Positions 43,616-52,716 of a stretch of DNA of 64,000 bases are shown here, one piece after another. A program made the translations under genes and the position numbers. The stretch's first letter is position 1. Each line of letters opens with the position of its first letter. The DNA is taken from the NCBI RefSeq assembly GCF_003570885.1, contig NZ_QXJC01000014.1, forward strand, positions 1-64,000, in the 5' to 3' direction. This DNA comes from Simplicispira hankyongi (GTDB taxonomy: Bacteria > Pseudomonadota > Gammaproteobacteria > Burkholderiales > Burkholderiaceae_C). Under the pieces are notes generated by a model. The model ran no database searches. It saw only the letters and a program-made list of their open reading frames with translations, and was not told where the DNA came from.

Positions 43616-44437
43616 ATGCTCAATGCCCTCGTCATCGTCTGGCGCGAAAGCCTGGAAGCCATGCTGGTCATCGGCATTCTTGCGGCCTGGTCCACCGGCC
43701 GCGGTGGCGGGCGTACGACCCGTGCCGGACTCTGGGGCGGCGTGGCAGCGGGCCTGGCACTCGCGGTGGCGCTGGCTGCCGTGATGCAGGGAACGCTGGG
43801 CAACCTGTCGGACCGCGGGCAGGAAATCTTCCAGGCGCTGCTCATTCTCTTTGCTGCGGCGCTGATGACCCAGATGGTGCTATGGATGCGGCGCCACGCG
43901 CGCGGTCTGCGCCGGGAAATGGAGAGCGCGCTGGACCGCGCTGCCGAGCGGCGCGGCGCCTGGGGCATTGCTGCCGTCGCCGCCGTTGCCGTGGCGCGCG
44001 AAGGGTCGGAGACCGTGATCTTCCTCCAGGGCATTGCCTCGGGCGTCGGCTGGGGTGCTCTCCTGCCCTCGGCGCTGACAGGGGTTGCGTTGGCGGGGAT
44101 CACCGCCTGGGCCGCAGCGCGCGGCCTGCGTTTTCTGCCGCAGCAGCAGGTGCTGCGCGTCAGCGCCAACCTGCTGCTGCTGTTTGCCGCTGGCATGCTG
44201 GTGCTGGGGACGGATCGGCTGATTGGCCTGGAGTGGATTCCACCCGGCCCCGACCCACTCTGGAACACCAGCGCGCTACTGGACGACGGCAGTGGCGTCG
44301 GCAAGTGGCTGGCAAACCTGTTGGGCTACCGCGCACGCCCTTCGGCGGCCGACGTGCTGGTGTTCTTTGGTTTCTGGGCCCTGATGGTGGCGCGGCGCTG
44401 GTGGCCCCGGCGTGCCCCCCAGCAACCGAGCGCATGA
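43616..44437 (+). CDS. ftrC: FTR1-family iron permease
   Basis: A 273-residue inner-membrane permease. It has the two REXXE iron-binding motifs of the FTR1 family: RESLE at residues 10-14 and REGSE in the middle of the protein, each in a membrane helix. About seven hydrophobic segments are visible. It would take iron from FtrA/FtrB through the inner membrane. It starts 10 bp after ftrB, and its TGA overlaps the ATG of ftrD. Confidence 0.94.
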   Translation: MLNALVIVWRESLEAMLVIGILAAWSTGRGGGRTTRAGLWGGVAAGLALAVALAAVMQGTLGNLSDRGQEIFQALLILFAAALMTQMVLWMRRHARGLRREMESALDRAAERRGAWGIAAVAAVAVAREGSETVIFLQGIASGVGWGALLPSALTGVALAGITAWAAARGLRFLPQQQVLRVSANLLLLFAAGMLVLGTDRLIGLEWIPPGPDPLWNTSALLDDGSGVGKWLANLLGYRARPSAADVLVFFGFWALMVARRWWPRRAPQQPSA

Positions 44438-45864
44438 CGATGCAGTCCACAAGCTTCACACGCACCCGTGCTGGCGTGAGCACCGTGCATGTCATGGCAG
44501 GCGCGCCGCGCACACGGCTGGCACGCCTTGGCGACTGGATGGCACGCAACCGCAGCCGCATCGCGCAGTTGCAGTGGGGCATCGTCGTGCTGTATTTCGT
44601 GCTCGTAGCGGTGCCGGCTTTCCTGCCCATGCCGCCCGAAGACGCGCGCATGTTCACCAGCCTCACACGCTTTGCCCAATTTGCTTTCTGGGGCGTGTGG
44701 TGGCCGTTTGTCATTGCCTCCATGCTGCTCATCGGACGCTTCTGGTGCGGCGTGATGTGCCCTGAAGGGGCCTTGACCGAATTTGCCGGTCGCCCCGGCA
44801 AGGGCCTGCCGATTCCGCGCTGGATGCGCTGGCCCGGCTGGCCGCTGGTGGGCTTCCTGGGGACCACGCTCTACGGGCAACTCATCAGCGTGTACGAGTA
44901 CCCAGGCCCGGTTCTGGTGATTCTCGGTGGCTCAACGGTGGCGGCCATTGCCGTGGGCATCGTCTATGGCCGGGGCAAGCGCGTGTGGTGCCGCTACCTG
45001 TGCCCGGTCACCGGCGTTTTCGCGCTGCTCGCACGCCTGGCACCGGTGCATTTCAAGGTGGACCGTGCGGCCTGGGATTTGCAGCCGGCCCACATTCCCG
45101 CCGTGGATTGCCCGCCGCTACTCAACGTGCATGCGCTCAACAGTGCGTCACAGTGCCATTCGTGCGGGCGCTGCAGCGGCCACCGCGATGCCGTCGCCTT
45201 GACCCTGCGCTGGCCCGGCAGCGAGATCGTGGGCAGCCAACCCGGCGACGTGGGGCGCTACGAGGCGTTGCTGCTGCTCTACGGCATGCTGGGCTTTGCC
45301 CTTGGGGCTTTCCAATGGACCATGGCACCGGGCTTTGTAGAAGGCAGGCAGTGGCTGGCGACCTGGCTGGTGGACCACGACATTTTCTGGCCGCTGGCCA
45401 GCAACGCACCCTGGTGGGTGCTGACGCACTACCCGCAAGTCTCTGACGTGTTCAGCTGGCTCGATGGCGCCGGCATCGTGGCCTGGCTCACCGGCACCGC
45501 CGTGCTGGTGGGCGGCTTTGCCCACCTGGTCACCGCCTTGGGCGCACGGGTGGTGCGCACCGATTGGAAAGTGCTGGCGCTAGGCCTCGTGCCCATGGCG
45601 GCTGCCAACCTGTTCCTGGGGCTCTCCATGCTCACGCTGACGCAGCTGCGCACCGAAGGCATTGTGTTTCACTGGCTGCCGCAGGCCCGCCTGACACTGC
45701 TGGCCGTAGCCTGGCTCGGGTGCGTGGCCCTGTGCGTAGGGCAGCAGCGGCGCGCGGGCATGCCCGTCTGGCGCACAGCCATTGCCACCGCCCTCGTTGG
45801 TGCGGCCGCCGCCTTGCCGGTGCTGCTGTGGGTGCGGACGCTGGATCTGCTCTCGGTGTTCTGA
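44434..45864 (+). CDS. ftrD: Membrane polyferredoxin-type protein of the Ftr iron system
   Basis: A 476-residue membrane protein with iron-sulfur cysteine motifs on loops: CGVMCPEGAL, CRYLCPVTG and CHSCGRCSGH, in the pattern of NapH/CcoG-type polyferredoxins. About ten membrane segments are present. FtrD is thought to take up or recycle the electrons released at the cupredoxin step of the uptake system. The start overlaps ftrC by 4 bp (ATGA). A second ATG lies six bases later. The operon ends before an interrupted terminator hairpin. Confidence 0.9.
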   Translation: MTMQSTSFTRTRAGVSTVHVMAGAPRTRLARLGDWMARNRSRIAQLQWGIVVLYFVLVAVPAFLPMPPEDARMFTSLTRFAQFAFWGVWWPFVIASMLLIGRFWCGVMCPEGALTEFAGRPGKGLPIPRWMRWPGWPLVGFLGTTLYGQLISVYEYPGPVLVILGGSTVAAIAVGIVYGRGKRVWCRYLCPVTGVFALLARLAPVHFKVDRAAWDLQPAHIPAVDCPPLLNVHALNSASQCHSCGRCSGHRDAVALTLRWPGSEIVGSQPGDVGRYEALLLLYGMLGFALGAFQWTMAPGFVEGRQWLATWLVDHDIFWPLASNAPWWVLTHYPQVSDVFSWLDGAGIVAWLTGTAVLVGGFAHLVTALGARVVRTDWKVLALGLVPMAAANLFLGLSMLTLTQLRTEGIVFHWLPQARLTLLAVAWLGCVALCVGQQRRAGMPVWRTAIATALVGAAAALPVLLWVRTLDLLSVF

Positions 45865-45874
45865 AATTCCACCC

Positions 45875-46071
45875 GCAAGAAAGCCACCCGAAGGCGATGC
45901 TGAATAAGTCGCCGCGATGACGCGCGCCGTGCATCGGGATGGGATGCAAGGCGCAAACCGCAGCCATAGCCGCAGCTATGGCGAGGATTTGCAACGCCGC
46001 AGACCGCCCGAGGTACGGATGCGCGGCGCGTGAGGGACTTGTTCAGCATGGCCCGAAGGTGGCTTTCTTGC
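45875..46071. terminator. Terminator stem-loop split by a MITE
   Basis: GCAAGAAAGCCACC (45875-45888) and its exact reverse complement GGTGGCTTTCTTGC (46058-46071) are the two arms of a former stem with a CGAA tetraloop. The MITE sits between two copies of CGAA. The arms lie between the convergent ftrD and pckG genes, as expected for a bidirectional terminator. Confidence 0.75.
45893..46053. mobile_element. 161-bp MITE, copy B
   Basis: Identical in length to copy A at 2000-2160 and very similar in sequence, with ends GGCGATGCTGAATAAGTC and GACTTGTTCAGCATGGCC. It is flanked by CGAA direct repeats (45889-45892, 46054-46057) and has no transposase gene. The inside contains CATAGC/GCTATG inverted parts and CGCAGACCGCCCGAGG. 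Confidence 0.88.
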
Positions 46072-46108
46072 TTGCAGGTCCGCATCACAGACCTGCTGCT
46101 TGGCCGGT

Positions 46109-48001
46109 TCAAGCGTCCAGCCGTGCCTCGATGGCAGCGCGCGTTGCCAGCAGTTCCTTGGGCAGGTGGTAGGCAAGCTTGGCGAAATGCTCGTCGTGGA
46201 GCTTGAGCTCATCCTTCCATGCTGCCTTGTCGATGGCAGTCACGGTATCGAACTGCGCGGCGCTGAAGTCGAGCCCCGCCCAGTTGATTTCGCCATACGT
46301 AGGGGCAATGCCGAACATGGTCTCGTGCCCGCTTGCCTTGCCTTCGATGCGATCAAGCATCCACTTGAGCACGCGCATGTTCTCGCCATAGCCGGGCCAG
46401 ACGAACTTGCCAGCATCGTCCTTGCGGAACCAGTTGGTGGTGAAGATGCTCGGCAACGTGGCGCCCGAGGCCTTGAGCTTGGCGCCCAAATCCAGCCAGT
46501 GCTGGAAGTAGTCGCTCATGTTGTAGCCGCAGAACGGCAGCATGGCGAAGGGGTCGCGGCGCACCACGCCTTGCGCGCCAAAGGCGGCGGCGGTCGTCTC
46601 GCTGCCCATGGTGGCGGCCATGTAGACGCCGTCCTGCCAGTTGCGCGCCTCGGTCACCAGCGGCACCGTGGTCGAGCGGCGGCCACCGAAGATGAAGGCG
46701 TCGATGGGCACGCCCGCCGGGTCGTCCCAGGCAGGGTCGAGCGCCGGGTTGTTGGTGGCGGCCACGGTGAAGCGCGAGTTGGGGTGCGCGGCCTTGGCGC
46801 CGGTGTCCTTGGCGATTTGCGGCGTCCAATCCTGGCCCTTCCAGTCGATCAGGTGGTCGGGCAGTTTGCCCGTGTCTTTTTCCATGCCTTCCCACCACAC
46901 GTCGCCGTCGTCGGTCAGTGCGACGTTGGTGAAGATCACGTCGCGGTCCAGGGAGCGCATGCAGTTCGGGTTGGTGTGCATGTTGGTGCCGGGCGCCACG
47001 CCAAAGTAACCCGCTTCGGGGTTGATGGCGTACATCTTGCCGTCGGCATGGGGTTTGATCCAGGCGATATCGTCGCCGATCGTGGTCACGCTCCAGCCCT
47101 CAAAGCCAGCCGGCGGCACCAGCATCGAGAAATTGGTCTTGCCGCAGGCACTGGGGAAGGCGGCGGCGACGTGGTACTTCTTGCCTTCGGGGTTGGTCAC
47201 GCCCAGCACCAGCATGTGTTCGGCCAGCCAGCCCGGGCTACCGGAGGGCCCCTCTGAGGCCGCGCGGCCCATGTTCGAAGCGATGCGCAGCGCCAGGCAC
47301 TTCTTGCCAAGCAAGGCATTGCCGCCGTAGCCAGAACCGTAGCTCCAGATTTCGCGCGTTTCAGGGTAGTGCACGATGTACTTGACCGTGGGGTTGCAAG
47401 GCCAGTTGGTCTGGTCCTTTTCACCCGCAGCCAGAGGCGCGCCCACGCTGTGCATGCAAGGCACGAATTCGCCCTCCGCGCCCAACACGTCGTACACCGC
47501 CTTGCCCATGCGCGTCATCAGGCGCTGGTTCACGGCCACGTAGGCGCTGTCGGTCAGCTCGACGCCGATGTGGGCAATGTGGCTGCCCAGTGGTCCCATG
47601 CTGAACGGCACCACGTACATGGTGCGGCCGCGCATGCAGCCGTCAAACAAGGGCTGCAGCGTGGCGCGCATGTCGCTTGGCGCCATCCAGTTGTTGGTCG
47701 GGCCGGCGTCTTCCTTCTTGTTCGAACAGATGAAGGTGCGGTCTTCGACGCGCGCCACATCGGACGGATCCGACAGCGCCAGGAAGCTGTCGGGGCGCTT
47801 GGCGGGGTTCAGGCGCTTGAAGGTGCCGGCGTCCACCAACTGCTGGCACAGGCGGTCGTACTCTTCTTTCGATCCGTCGCACCAGACGATGCTCTCGGGC
47901 TTGCACAGGGCCGCCATGTCCGCTACCCAAGCGAGCAGGCGCGTATTTTTGACATAGGCAGGCGCGCTGAGGTTCAGGCCCGGTGAGGTGGGTGCGTTCA
48001 T
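46109..48001 (-). CDS. pckG: Phosphoenolpyruvate carboxykinase (GTP)
   Basis: A 630-residue GTP-dependent enzyme that converts oxaloacetate to phosphoenolpyruvate, the first step of gluconeogenesis. The P-loop with the reactive cysteine is [12 protein letters not shown]. The metal/substrate site lies in [11 protein letters not shown], and the guanine-binding loop in [25 protein letters not shown]. The [11 protein letters not shown] motif is diagnostic for the GTP class. AAGGAAG precedes the ATG at 48001. A 255-bp leader to the queC stop carries two palindromes and an inverted repeat (TTTTTCAAAGG/CCTTTGAAAAA) that may regulate it. Confidence 0.97.
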   Translation of the reverse strand: MNAPTSPGLNLSAPAYVKNTRLLAWVADMAALCKPESIVWCDGSKEEYDRLCQQLVDAGTFKRLNPAKRPDSFLALSDPSDVARVEDRTFICSNKKEDAGPTNNWMAPSDMRATLQPLFDGCMRGRTMYVVPFSMGPLGSHIAHIGVELTDSAYVAVNQRLMTRMGKAVYDVLGAEGEFVPCMHSVGAPLAAGEKDQTNWPCNPTVKYIVHYPETREIWSYGSGYGGNALLGKKCLALRIASNMGRAASEGPSGSPGWLAEHMLVLGVTNPEGKKYHVAAAFPSACGKTNFSMLVPPAGFEGWSVTTIGDDIAWIKPHADGKMYAINPEAGYFGVAPGTNMHTNPNCMRSLDRDVIFTNVALTDDGDVWWEGMEKDTGKLPDHLIDWKGQDWTPQIAKDTGAKAAHPNSRFTVAATNNPALDPAWDDPAGVPIDAFIFGGRRSTTVPLVTEARNWQDGVYMAATMGSETTAAAFGAQGVVRRDPFAMLPFCGYNMSDYFQHWLDLGAKLKASGATLPSIFTTNWFRKDDAGKFVWPGYGENMRVLKWMLDRIEGKASGHETMFGIAPTYGEINWAGLDFSAAQFDTVTAIDKAAWKDELKLHDEHFAKLAYHLPKELLATRAAIEARLDA

Positions 48002-48210
48002 GGAGGCTTCCTTAAGTTGAAAACGGTTTTTCAAAGGAAGCGGACGAACCGGAGGGCGGGCGAGGCCGCGCGGGTGGCGTTGCTGAGCGGCCTTTGAAAA
48101 AACGGCTCCAGGCTCAGTCGGCTCTCGGGGCGCGCGGTGCTCGACAGGCAAAGCGCATTCACGGGCTCCGTGGGTCGGCTGGGAGGTCGATTCTAAGAAG
48201 ACCAGCCCAC

Positions 48211-48252
48211 GCTGTCTGTCAGACAGCTGCAATATTCATGCAAAACTTGCAT
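48211..48252. promoter_or_regulatory. Two perfect palindromes upstream of pckG
   Basis: GCTGTCTG-T-CAGACAGC (48211-48227) and ATGCAA-AAC-TTGCAT (48238-48252) are both perfect. They lie about 210-250 bp upstream of the pckG start and just after the queC stop codon, in AT-richer DNA. Likely operators; the regulator is not known. Confidence 0.6.
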
Positions 48253-48256
48253 AGGG

Positions 48257-48967
48257 TTATGCCGCCATAAGGTCTGCCGACCAGCGCTCGAAGCCGCCTT
48301 TGCGCAGTTCGCACGCCGGGCAGTGGCCGCAGCCATAGCCCCAGGCGTGGAGCACACCGCGCTCCCCTTCGTAGCAGGTATGGGTGTGCTCCACGATCAA
48401 CGCCACCAGCGCCTCGCCGCCCAGCGTGCGCGCCAGCGCCCAGGTCTGCGCCTTGTCCAGCCACATCAGCGGTGTCTCGATGGTGAAGCTCTGGCCCATG
48501 CCCAGCGAAATCGCGGCCTGCAAGGCCTTGAGCGTGTCGTCACGGCAGTCGGGGTAGCCGGAATAGTCCGTCTCGCACATGCCGCCCACCAGGGTGCGCA
48601 GCCCGCGCCGGTAGCCCACGGCGGCTGCCAATTGGAAGAACAGCAGGTTGCGCCCCGGTACGAAGGTGTTGGGCAAGCCGGCTTCGCCGAGCGCAATGGC
48701 CGTGCCTTGCGTCAGGGCGCAGTCGCTGATCTGGCCCAGCACCGCCAAGTCGATCACATGGTCGTCCCCCAGACGCCCCTGCCACTGGCCAAAGTGCTCG
48801 CGCAGGGCAGCCAGGACGCGCAGGCGGGCATCGAGTTCGATGCGGTGGCGCTGGCCATAGTCAAAGCCGATGGTCTCCACGTGCGCAAAGTTCTCGAGCG
48901 CCCAGGCCAGGCAGGTGGTGGAATCCTGCCCACCGGAAAAGAGCACCAGAGCGTGGCTGTTGCGCAT
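48257..48967 (-). CDS. queC: 7-cyano-7-deazaguanine synthase
   Basis: A 236-residue enzyme that makes preQ0 from 7-carboxy-7-deazaguanine with ATP and ammonia in the queuosine pathway. The PP-loop is [17 protein letters not shown]. The zinc site is [14 protein letters not shown] near the C-terminus. AAGGAAG lies before the ATG at 48967, which removes a spurious upstream extension. A terminator-like hairpin sits in the 61-bp leader between this gene and the upstream small ORF. Confidence 0.96.
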   Translation of the reverse strand: MRNSHALVLFSGGQDSTTCLAWALENFAHVETIGFDYGQRHRIELDARLRVLAALREHFGQWQGRLGDDHVIDLAVLGQISDCALTQGTAIALGEAGLPNTFVPGRNLLFFQLAAAVGYRRGLRTLVGGMCETDYSGYPDCRDDTLKALQAAISLGMGQSFTIETPLMWLDKAQTWALARTLGGEALVALIVEHTHTCYEGERGVLHAWGYGCGHCPACELRKGGFERWSADLMAA

Positions 48968-48982
48968 GGAAACTTCCTTGAA

Positions 48983-49032
48983 TAAAAAAGCCCCGCGGTG
49001 CGGGGCCTCGGGGTGAGCCAGAAAGGGCTCAC
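48983..49032 (-). terminator. Two consecutive hairpins and a T-run before queC
   Basis: On the minus strand, GTGAGCC-N6-GGCTCAC (49013-49032) overlaps the stop codon of the small membrane ORF. Next comes GCCCCGC-ACC-GCGGGGC (48990-49006) with TTTTTT directly after it, ending 16 bp before the queC ATG. It is a clear intrinsic terminator by shape. It could end the small gene's transcript or act as an attenuator for queC. Confidence 0.8.
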
Positions 49033-49169
49033 GCCATATAAACGGCAATCATTGCCAGCAGAAAAATCATGATGGCGCCGACGGCGGGAAGCACGAAGGG
49101 GATCACATGCACCACCGATTCCACGGGGTCGACCGGGTGGGCGGGCACGGGGCTGTGAGAATCGGTCAT
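49029..49169 (-). CDS. Small membrane protein, 46 residues
   Basis: A short gene between ilvA and queC. It starts [15 protein letters not shown] and ends with one hydrophobic helix ([20 protein letters not shown]). CAGGAG lies at ideal spacing before the ATG at 49169, and the ORF ends at a hairpin plus terminator, which supports it as a real gene. I do not recognise the family. It may be a subunit or regulator of a membrane complex. Confidence 0.65.
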   Translation of the reverse strand: MTDSHSPVPAHPVDPVESVVHVIPFVLPAVGAIMIFLLAMIAVYMA

Positions 49170-49217
49170 GGCGGGGCTCCTGAAACGGGGACGGGAAAAA
49201 TCACGATTCTAGGCTGC

Positions 49218-50417
49218 TCAGCGCAAAACCGCTTCCATGCCGGCCGCGCGCAGCTTTTCCAGCACCTCTTGCACGTGGGCCTTGCCGCGCGCCTGCAGCA
49301 CCAGCTCGATCTCCACGTTCTGTGCCGCCAGCAGCGTGAACGCCCGCTGGTGGTGCACTTCCTCGATGTTGGCGCCCGCGTCGGCCACGGTCTTGGCAAT
49401 GGCCGCCAGCACACCGGGCACGTCGCGCGCGCTCACCTGGATGCGCGCCAGCCGCCCGGAGCGGACCATGCCGCGCTCGATGATGGCGGCCAGCAGCAGC
49501 GGGTCGATGTTGCCGCCGCACAGCACCAGACCCACGCGCTTGCCTTTGAAGCGCTCCGGGTAGCGCACCAACGCCGCCAGGCCGGCGGCGCCCGCGCCTT
49601 CCACCAGCGTCTTCTCGATCTCCAGCAGCATCAGTACGGCCTGCTCGATGTCGCCTTCATCGACCAGCACCAGGTCGTCCACCAGCCGGCGCACCACCTC
49701 CAGCGTGACCGTGCCCGGCGTGCCCACGGCAATGCCTTCGGCGATGGTGGAGGTGCCCTGGCTGTGGTGCGTGCCCTTGACGGCGTTGACCATGGCAGGA
49801 AAGCGCTCGGTCTGCACGCCGATGATCTCGATGCCGGGGCGCAGCGCCTTGGCCGCCGTGGCCACGCCGGCAATCAGGCCGCCACCGCCCACGGCAATGA
49901 CCAGCGCGTCGAGGTTCGGCACGGCGGTGAGCATCTCCAGGCCCAGCGTGCCTTGGCCGGCCGCAACAGCCTCATCGTTGTACGGGTGGACGAAGACCAG
50001 GCCCTGTGCCTCGGCGAGGGCATAGGCATGCTGACTGGCTTCTTCCAGTGAGCTGCCGTGCAACACCACCTCAGCACCAAAGCCGCGCGTGCGCTCGACC
50101 TTGACCCCAGGGGTGTAGCTGGGCATGACGATGACGGCGCGAATCCCCAACCGCTGCGCGTGGTAGGCAACGCCCTGGGCGTGGTTGCCGGCGCTCATGG
50201 CAATCACGCCGCGCGCGCGTTCCTCTGCGGTCAACTGCGCCAGCTTGTTGCAGGCGCCGCGCTCTTTGAAGGAGGCCGTGAACTGCAGGTTCTCGAACTT
50301 GAGAAAGACCTGCGCACCGACGATTTCGGAGAGCGTGCGGGATTCGACGCAGGGGGTGTCCAGCACCTGGCCTTGCAGGCGGGAGGCGGCGTCCTGGATG
50401 TCTTGCAGGGTGATCAT
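49218..50417 (-). CDS. ilvA: Threonine dehydratase
   Basis: A 399-residue PLP enzyme that converts threonine to 2-oxobutyrate and ammonia. The PLP lysine is in FTASFKERGACNKLAQL, and the glycine-rich phosphate loop is VIAVGGGGLIAGVATAAK. A single C-terminal ACT domain (RLARIQVSARDVPGVLAAIAKTVADAGANIEEVHHQ) marks the shorter catabolic-like form; the biosynthetic E. coli form has two such domains and about 514 residues. Either role is possible. ATGs at 50417 and 50426 are both usable. It ends 48 bp upstream of the small membrane ORF. Confidence 0.9.
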   Translation of the reverse strand: MITLQDIQDAASRLQGQVLDTPCVESRTLSEIVGAQVFLKFENLQFTASFKERGACNKLAQLTAEERARGVIAMSAGNHAQGVAYHAQRLGIRAVIVMPSYTPGVKVERTRGFGAEVVLHGSSLEEASQHAYALAEAQGLVFVHPYNDEAVAAGQGTLGLEMLTAVPNLDALVIAVGGGGLIAGVATAAKALRPGIEIIGVQTERFPAMVNAVKGTHHSQGTSTIAEGIAVGTPGTVTLEVVRRLVDDLVLVDEGDIEQAVLMLLEIEKTLVEGAGAAGLAALVRYPERFKGKRVGLVLCGGNIDPLLLAAIIERGMVRSGRLARIQVSARDVPGVLAAIAKTVADAGANIEEVHHQRAFTLLAAQNVEIELVLQARGKAHVQEVLEKLRAAGMEAVLR

Positions 50418-50472
50418 GTTCAGCATTGTGGCGGGGAATGCCACATGGCGGGACCGAACACTTTTTTATCAT

Positions 50473-50524
50473 CAAACTTGATAGCAATTAGCGCTTGCCT
50501 GGAAAGCGCTAGCGCCTGATTTTG
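50473..50524. repeat. Dispersed palindromic repeat (copy 7)
   Basis: ATAGCAATTAGCGCTTGCCT and AAGCGCTAGCGCCTGATTTT, in the gap between ilvA and the redox protein gene. A second T-run follows. Confidence 0.7.
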
Positions 50525-50560
50525 CTCAAAACCAAGGATGCCAGTGTGACCTTTTACTGA

Positions 50561-50797
50561 TTAGGCGCTGAGCCAACCCTGCACTTGTTCGCGACTGGGT
50601 ACGCCACCGGCATGCACCACTTTGCCGTCGATCACAACGCCCGGCGTGCGCATGACGCCATAGCGCGCGATGTCGCGCAGGTCTTCAAGCTTCTCCAGCG
50701 TCACCGTCACGCCATTGGCCTGCGCCACCTGGTCGATCAGCGCGATGGTGTTTTTGCAATTGGCACAGCCAGTGCCGAGTACCTTGATGTCCATCAT
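50561..50797 (-). CDS. Thioredoxin-like redox-active disulfide protein
   Basis: A 78-residue protein with the CxxC motif as TGCANCKNT near the N-terminus and a cis-proline-like TPGVVIDG, the fold of the MTH895-type 'redox-active disulfide protein 2'. ATGs at 50797 and 50794; AAGGAG fits the second better. It lies 59 bp downstream of the permease gene. This pair, permease plus small redox protein, is recurrent, often with ArsR in metal-resistance operons. Confidence 0.87.
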   Translation of the reverse strand: MMDIKVLGTGCANCKNTIALIDQVAQANGVTVTLEKLEDLRDIARYGVMRTPGVVIDGKVVHAGGVPSREQVQGWLSA

Positions 50798-50856
50798 GGG
50801 CTCCTTTTGAAATGAAGAGAGAGGGATTGACCGGGGGGGTTGGCCACGCGAGCGGG

Positions 50857-51903
50857 TCACAGCACTGCGTTGAAGACAAAGCCCACCAACAAAATGCCAA
50901 AAGCCACCACCCCTGCGAAGGTGGCGATCAGGCGCACCTTGAGCACCTTGCGCAAGATGACCATCTCGGGCAGCGACAGCGCGATCACGCTCATCATGAA
51001 CGCCAGTACCGTGCCCAGGGCGGCGCCCTTGGCCAGCAGGGCCTGCACGATGGGAATGACACCCGCCGCATTGGTGTACATGGGCACACCGATCACCACG
51101 GCCAGGGGAACCGACCACCAGACGTCCTTGCCCATGAAGCTGGCCATAAAGTCCTGGGGTACATAGCCATGAATACCGGCACCGATGGCGATGCCCGCCA
51201 GGATGTAGGGCCAGACCTTGCCCACAATTTCGCGCACGGAGGCGAACCCCGCCTGCACACGGTCGGCCAGCGTGGTGTCCGTGGCTTCAAAGTCAGCCGA
51301 CATCTTGGGAATCTCACGGACCCAGTCTTCCAGATGCGCCTCCATCTTCAAGCGGCCAATGACCCAGCCGGCCACCACGGCCACGCCCAGGCCCAGGCTC
51401 AGGTAGAGCAAGGCGACCTTCCAGCCGAACATGCCGAACAACAGCGCCAACGCCACCTCGTTGACCATGGGTGCGGAGATCAGGAACGAGAAGGTGACCC
51501 CCAGCGGTACGCCCGCCTGGACGAAACCGATGAACAGTGGCACCGCAGAACAGGAGCAGAACGGGGTCACGATGCCCAGGCTGGCCGCCATCACATTGGC
51601 CAGACCCTCGGTTCGCCCCGCCAGCAAGGCCCGGGTACGTTCGGGCGTGAAATAGCTGTTGACCATGCCCATGACGAACACCACACCCGTCAGCAGCAAC
51701 AGCACCTTGGGGGTGTCGTAGAAAAAGAACTGGAGCGCTCCACCCAGATGGCTGCTGCGCTCCACCGGTAACAGGGCGGCCAGCGCTTCGGATACGGGCA
51801 TCAGGGTCTGGTACGCGGCAAACCACACCAAGACGGCCAGCGCCAGAAAGGCCGCTGGCTGGCGGGTTGGCCAGGTTTTGAACGAGAGGGTTTGTGCGGT
51901 CAT
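50857..51903 (-). CDS. DUF318 / UPF0718-type permease (ArsP-like)
   Basis: A 348-residue membrane protein with about eight to ten helices. The family marker is IVTPFCSCSAVPLFIGFVQAGVPLG, where the two cysteines are also seen in ArsP and related permeases. A second block (YTNAAGVIPIVQALLAKGAALG) mirrors it. ArsP exports organoarsenicals, and other members move copper or zinc; the substrate here is unknown. It is followed by a small redox protein and preceded by an ECF sigma gene. Confidence 0.87.
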   Translation of the reverse strand: MTAQTLSFKTWPTRQPAAFLALAVLVWFAAYQTLMPVSEALAALLPVERSSHLGGALQFFFYDTPKVLLLLTGVVFVMGMVNSYFTPERTRALLAGRTEGLANVMAASLGIVTPFCSCSAVPLFIGFVQAGVPLGVTFSFLISAPMVNEVALALLFGMFGWKVALLYLSLGLGVAVVAGWVIGRLKMEAHLEDWVREIPKMSADFEATDTTLADRVQAGFASVREIVGKVWPYILAGIAIGAGIHGYVPQDFMASFMGKDVWWSVPLAVVIGVPMYTNAAGVIPIVQALLAKGAALGTVLAFMMSVIALSLPEMVILRKVLKVRLIATFAGVVAFGILLVGFVFNAVL

Positions 51904-52017
51904 GCCTGTGAAGACGATGGACACAGGAAAAAGACGCACCAGATCGCCGATATTTATGCAATAACTGTGCGAAACCATCTCCTGCAGGCTCGAATGGGGC
52001 CTGACAGAGGTGCGGCT

Positions 52018-52566
52018 TTAGCTTTGTTGAGGGGACTCAAGCGGTGGCCGGGGAACAAAGTCTTCCACCTGCCCGCCCGTGCCCATCGTGACCTGACAGG
52101 CGGTGGCCATGCGATCGCGAAGGCGCAGCCGGGCGCGCTGGAGGCGGGACTTCGCGGCGCTGAGCGTCAATCCGACCTGGGCCGCATAGTCCGCCTGCGG
52201 CATGCCGCCCAGGTCGCACAGCACGATGGCTTGCCGGTCTGCATCATTCAGCTCTGACAGCACCCGAGGCAGACAGGCGGTAAGACCGTCCACGGGCGCG
52301 TCCTCAGGAGCAGGCGCCGCCAAATCGTCCGGCAGCGCAAGCGCTTCGCGCTCGGATTTCAAGCGATCAGCCAGTGCATTGCGGGCCACTTCAAACAGCC
52401 AGGCTCTTGGGTTTTGAATCTTGCAAAACCCACTTCCCTGGCGCAGGGCTTTCATGAACAGGTCCTGCATCATGTCTTCCACGTCTTGCGGCTGGTTCAG
52501 CCGACGGCGCAACCAGCCGCGCAGCTCGGCGGCGTGTTGTCTCCAGGCGGTATCCAGGCAATTCAT
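52018..52566 (-). CDS. ECF sigma factor, SigZ-like
   Basis: A 182-residue RNA polymerase sigma factor. Region 2 is LNQPQDVEDMMQDLFMKALRQGSGFCKIQNPRAWLFEVARNALAD, and region 4 is LSELNDADRQAIVLCDLGGMPQADYAAQVGLTLSAAKSRLQRARLRLRDRM. A C-terminal tail with a single cysteine and DFVPRPP resembles the SigZ extension. No anti-sigma gene is next to it. It lies 114 bp upstream of the permease gene on the same strand and probably controls that gene. No promoter consensus for it was found. Confidence 0.87.
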   Translation of the reverse strand: MNCLDTAWRQHAAELRGWLRRRLNQPQDVEDMMQDLFMKALRQGSGFCKIQNPRAWLFEVARNALADRLKSEREALALPDDLAAPAPEDAPVDGLTACLPRVLSELNDADRQAIVLCDLGGMPQADYAAQVGLTLSAAKSRLQRARLRLRDRMATACQVTMGTGGQVEDFVPRPPLESPQQS

Positions 52567-52716
52567 GGCGTGCCTCTTGACGGCAATGCAGAGGTATGGC
52601 GCTGCCCTGCTTCACGAAGGACAGGTTCATGGTCCACGGTCCGCAACAGATCTGGTGGGGGTTGTGTCATCGGGCAGCAGGAATGGATTTGGGGCAATGC
52701 TGTTCATAGGCTCTCG

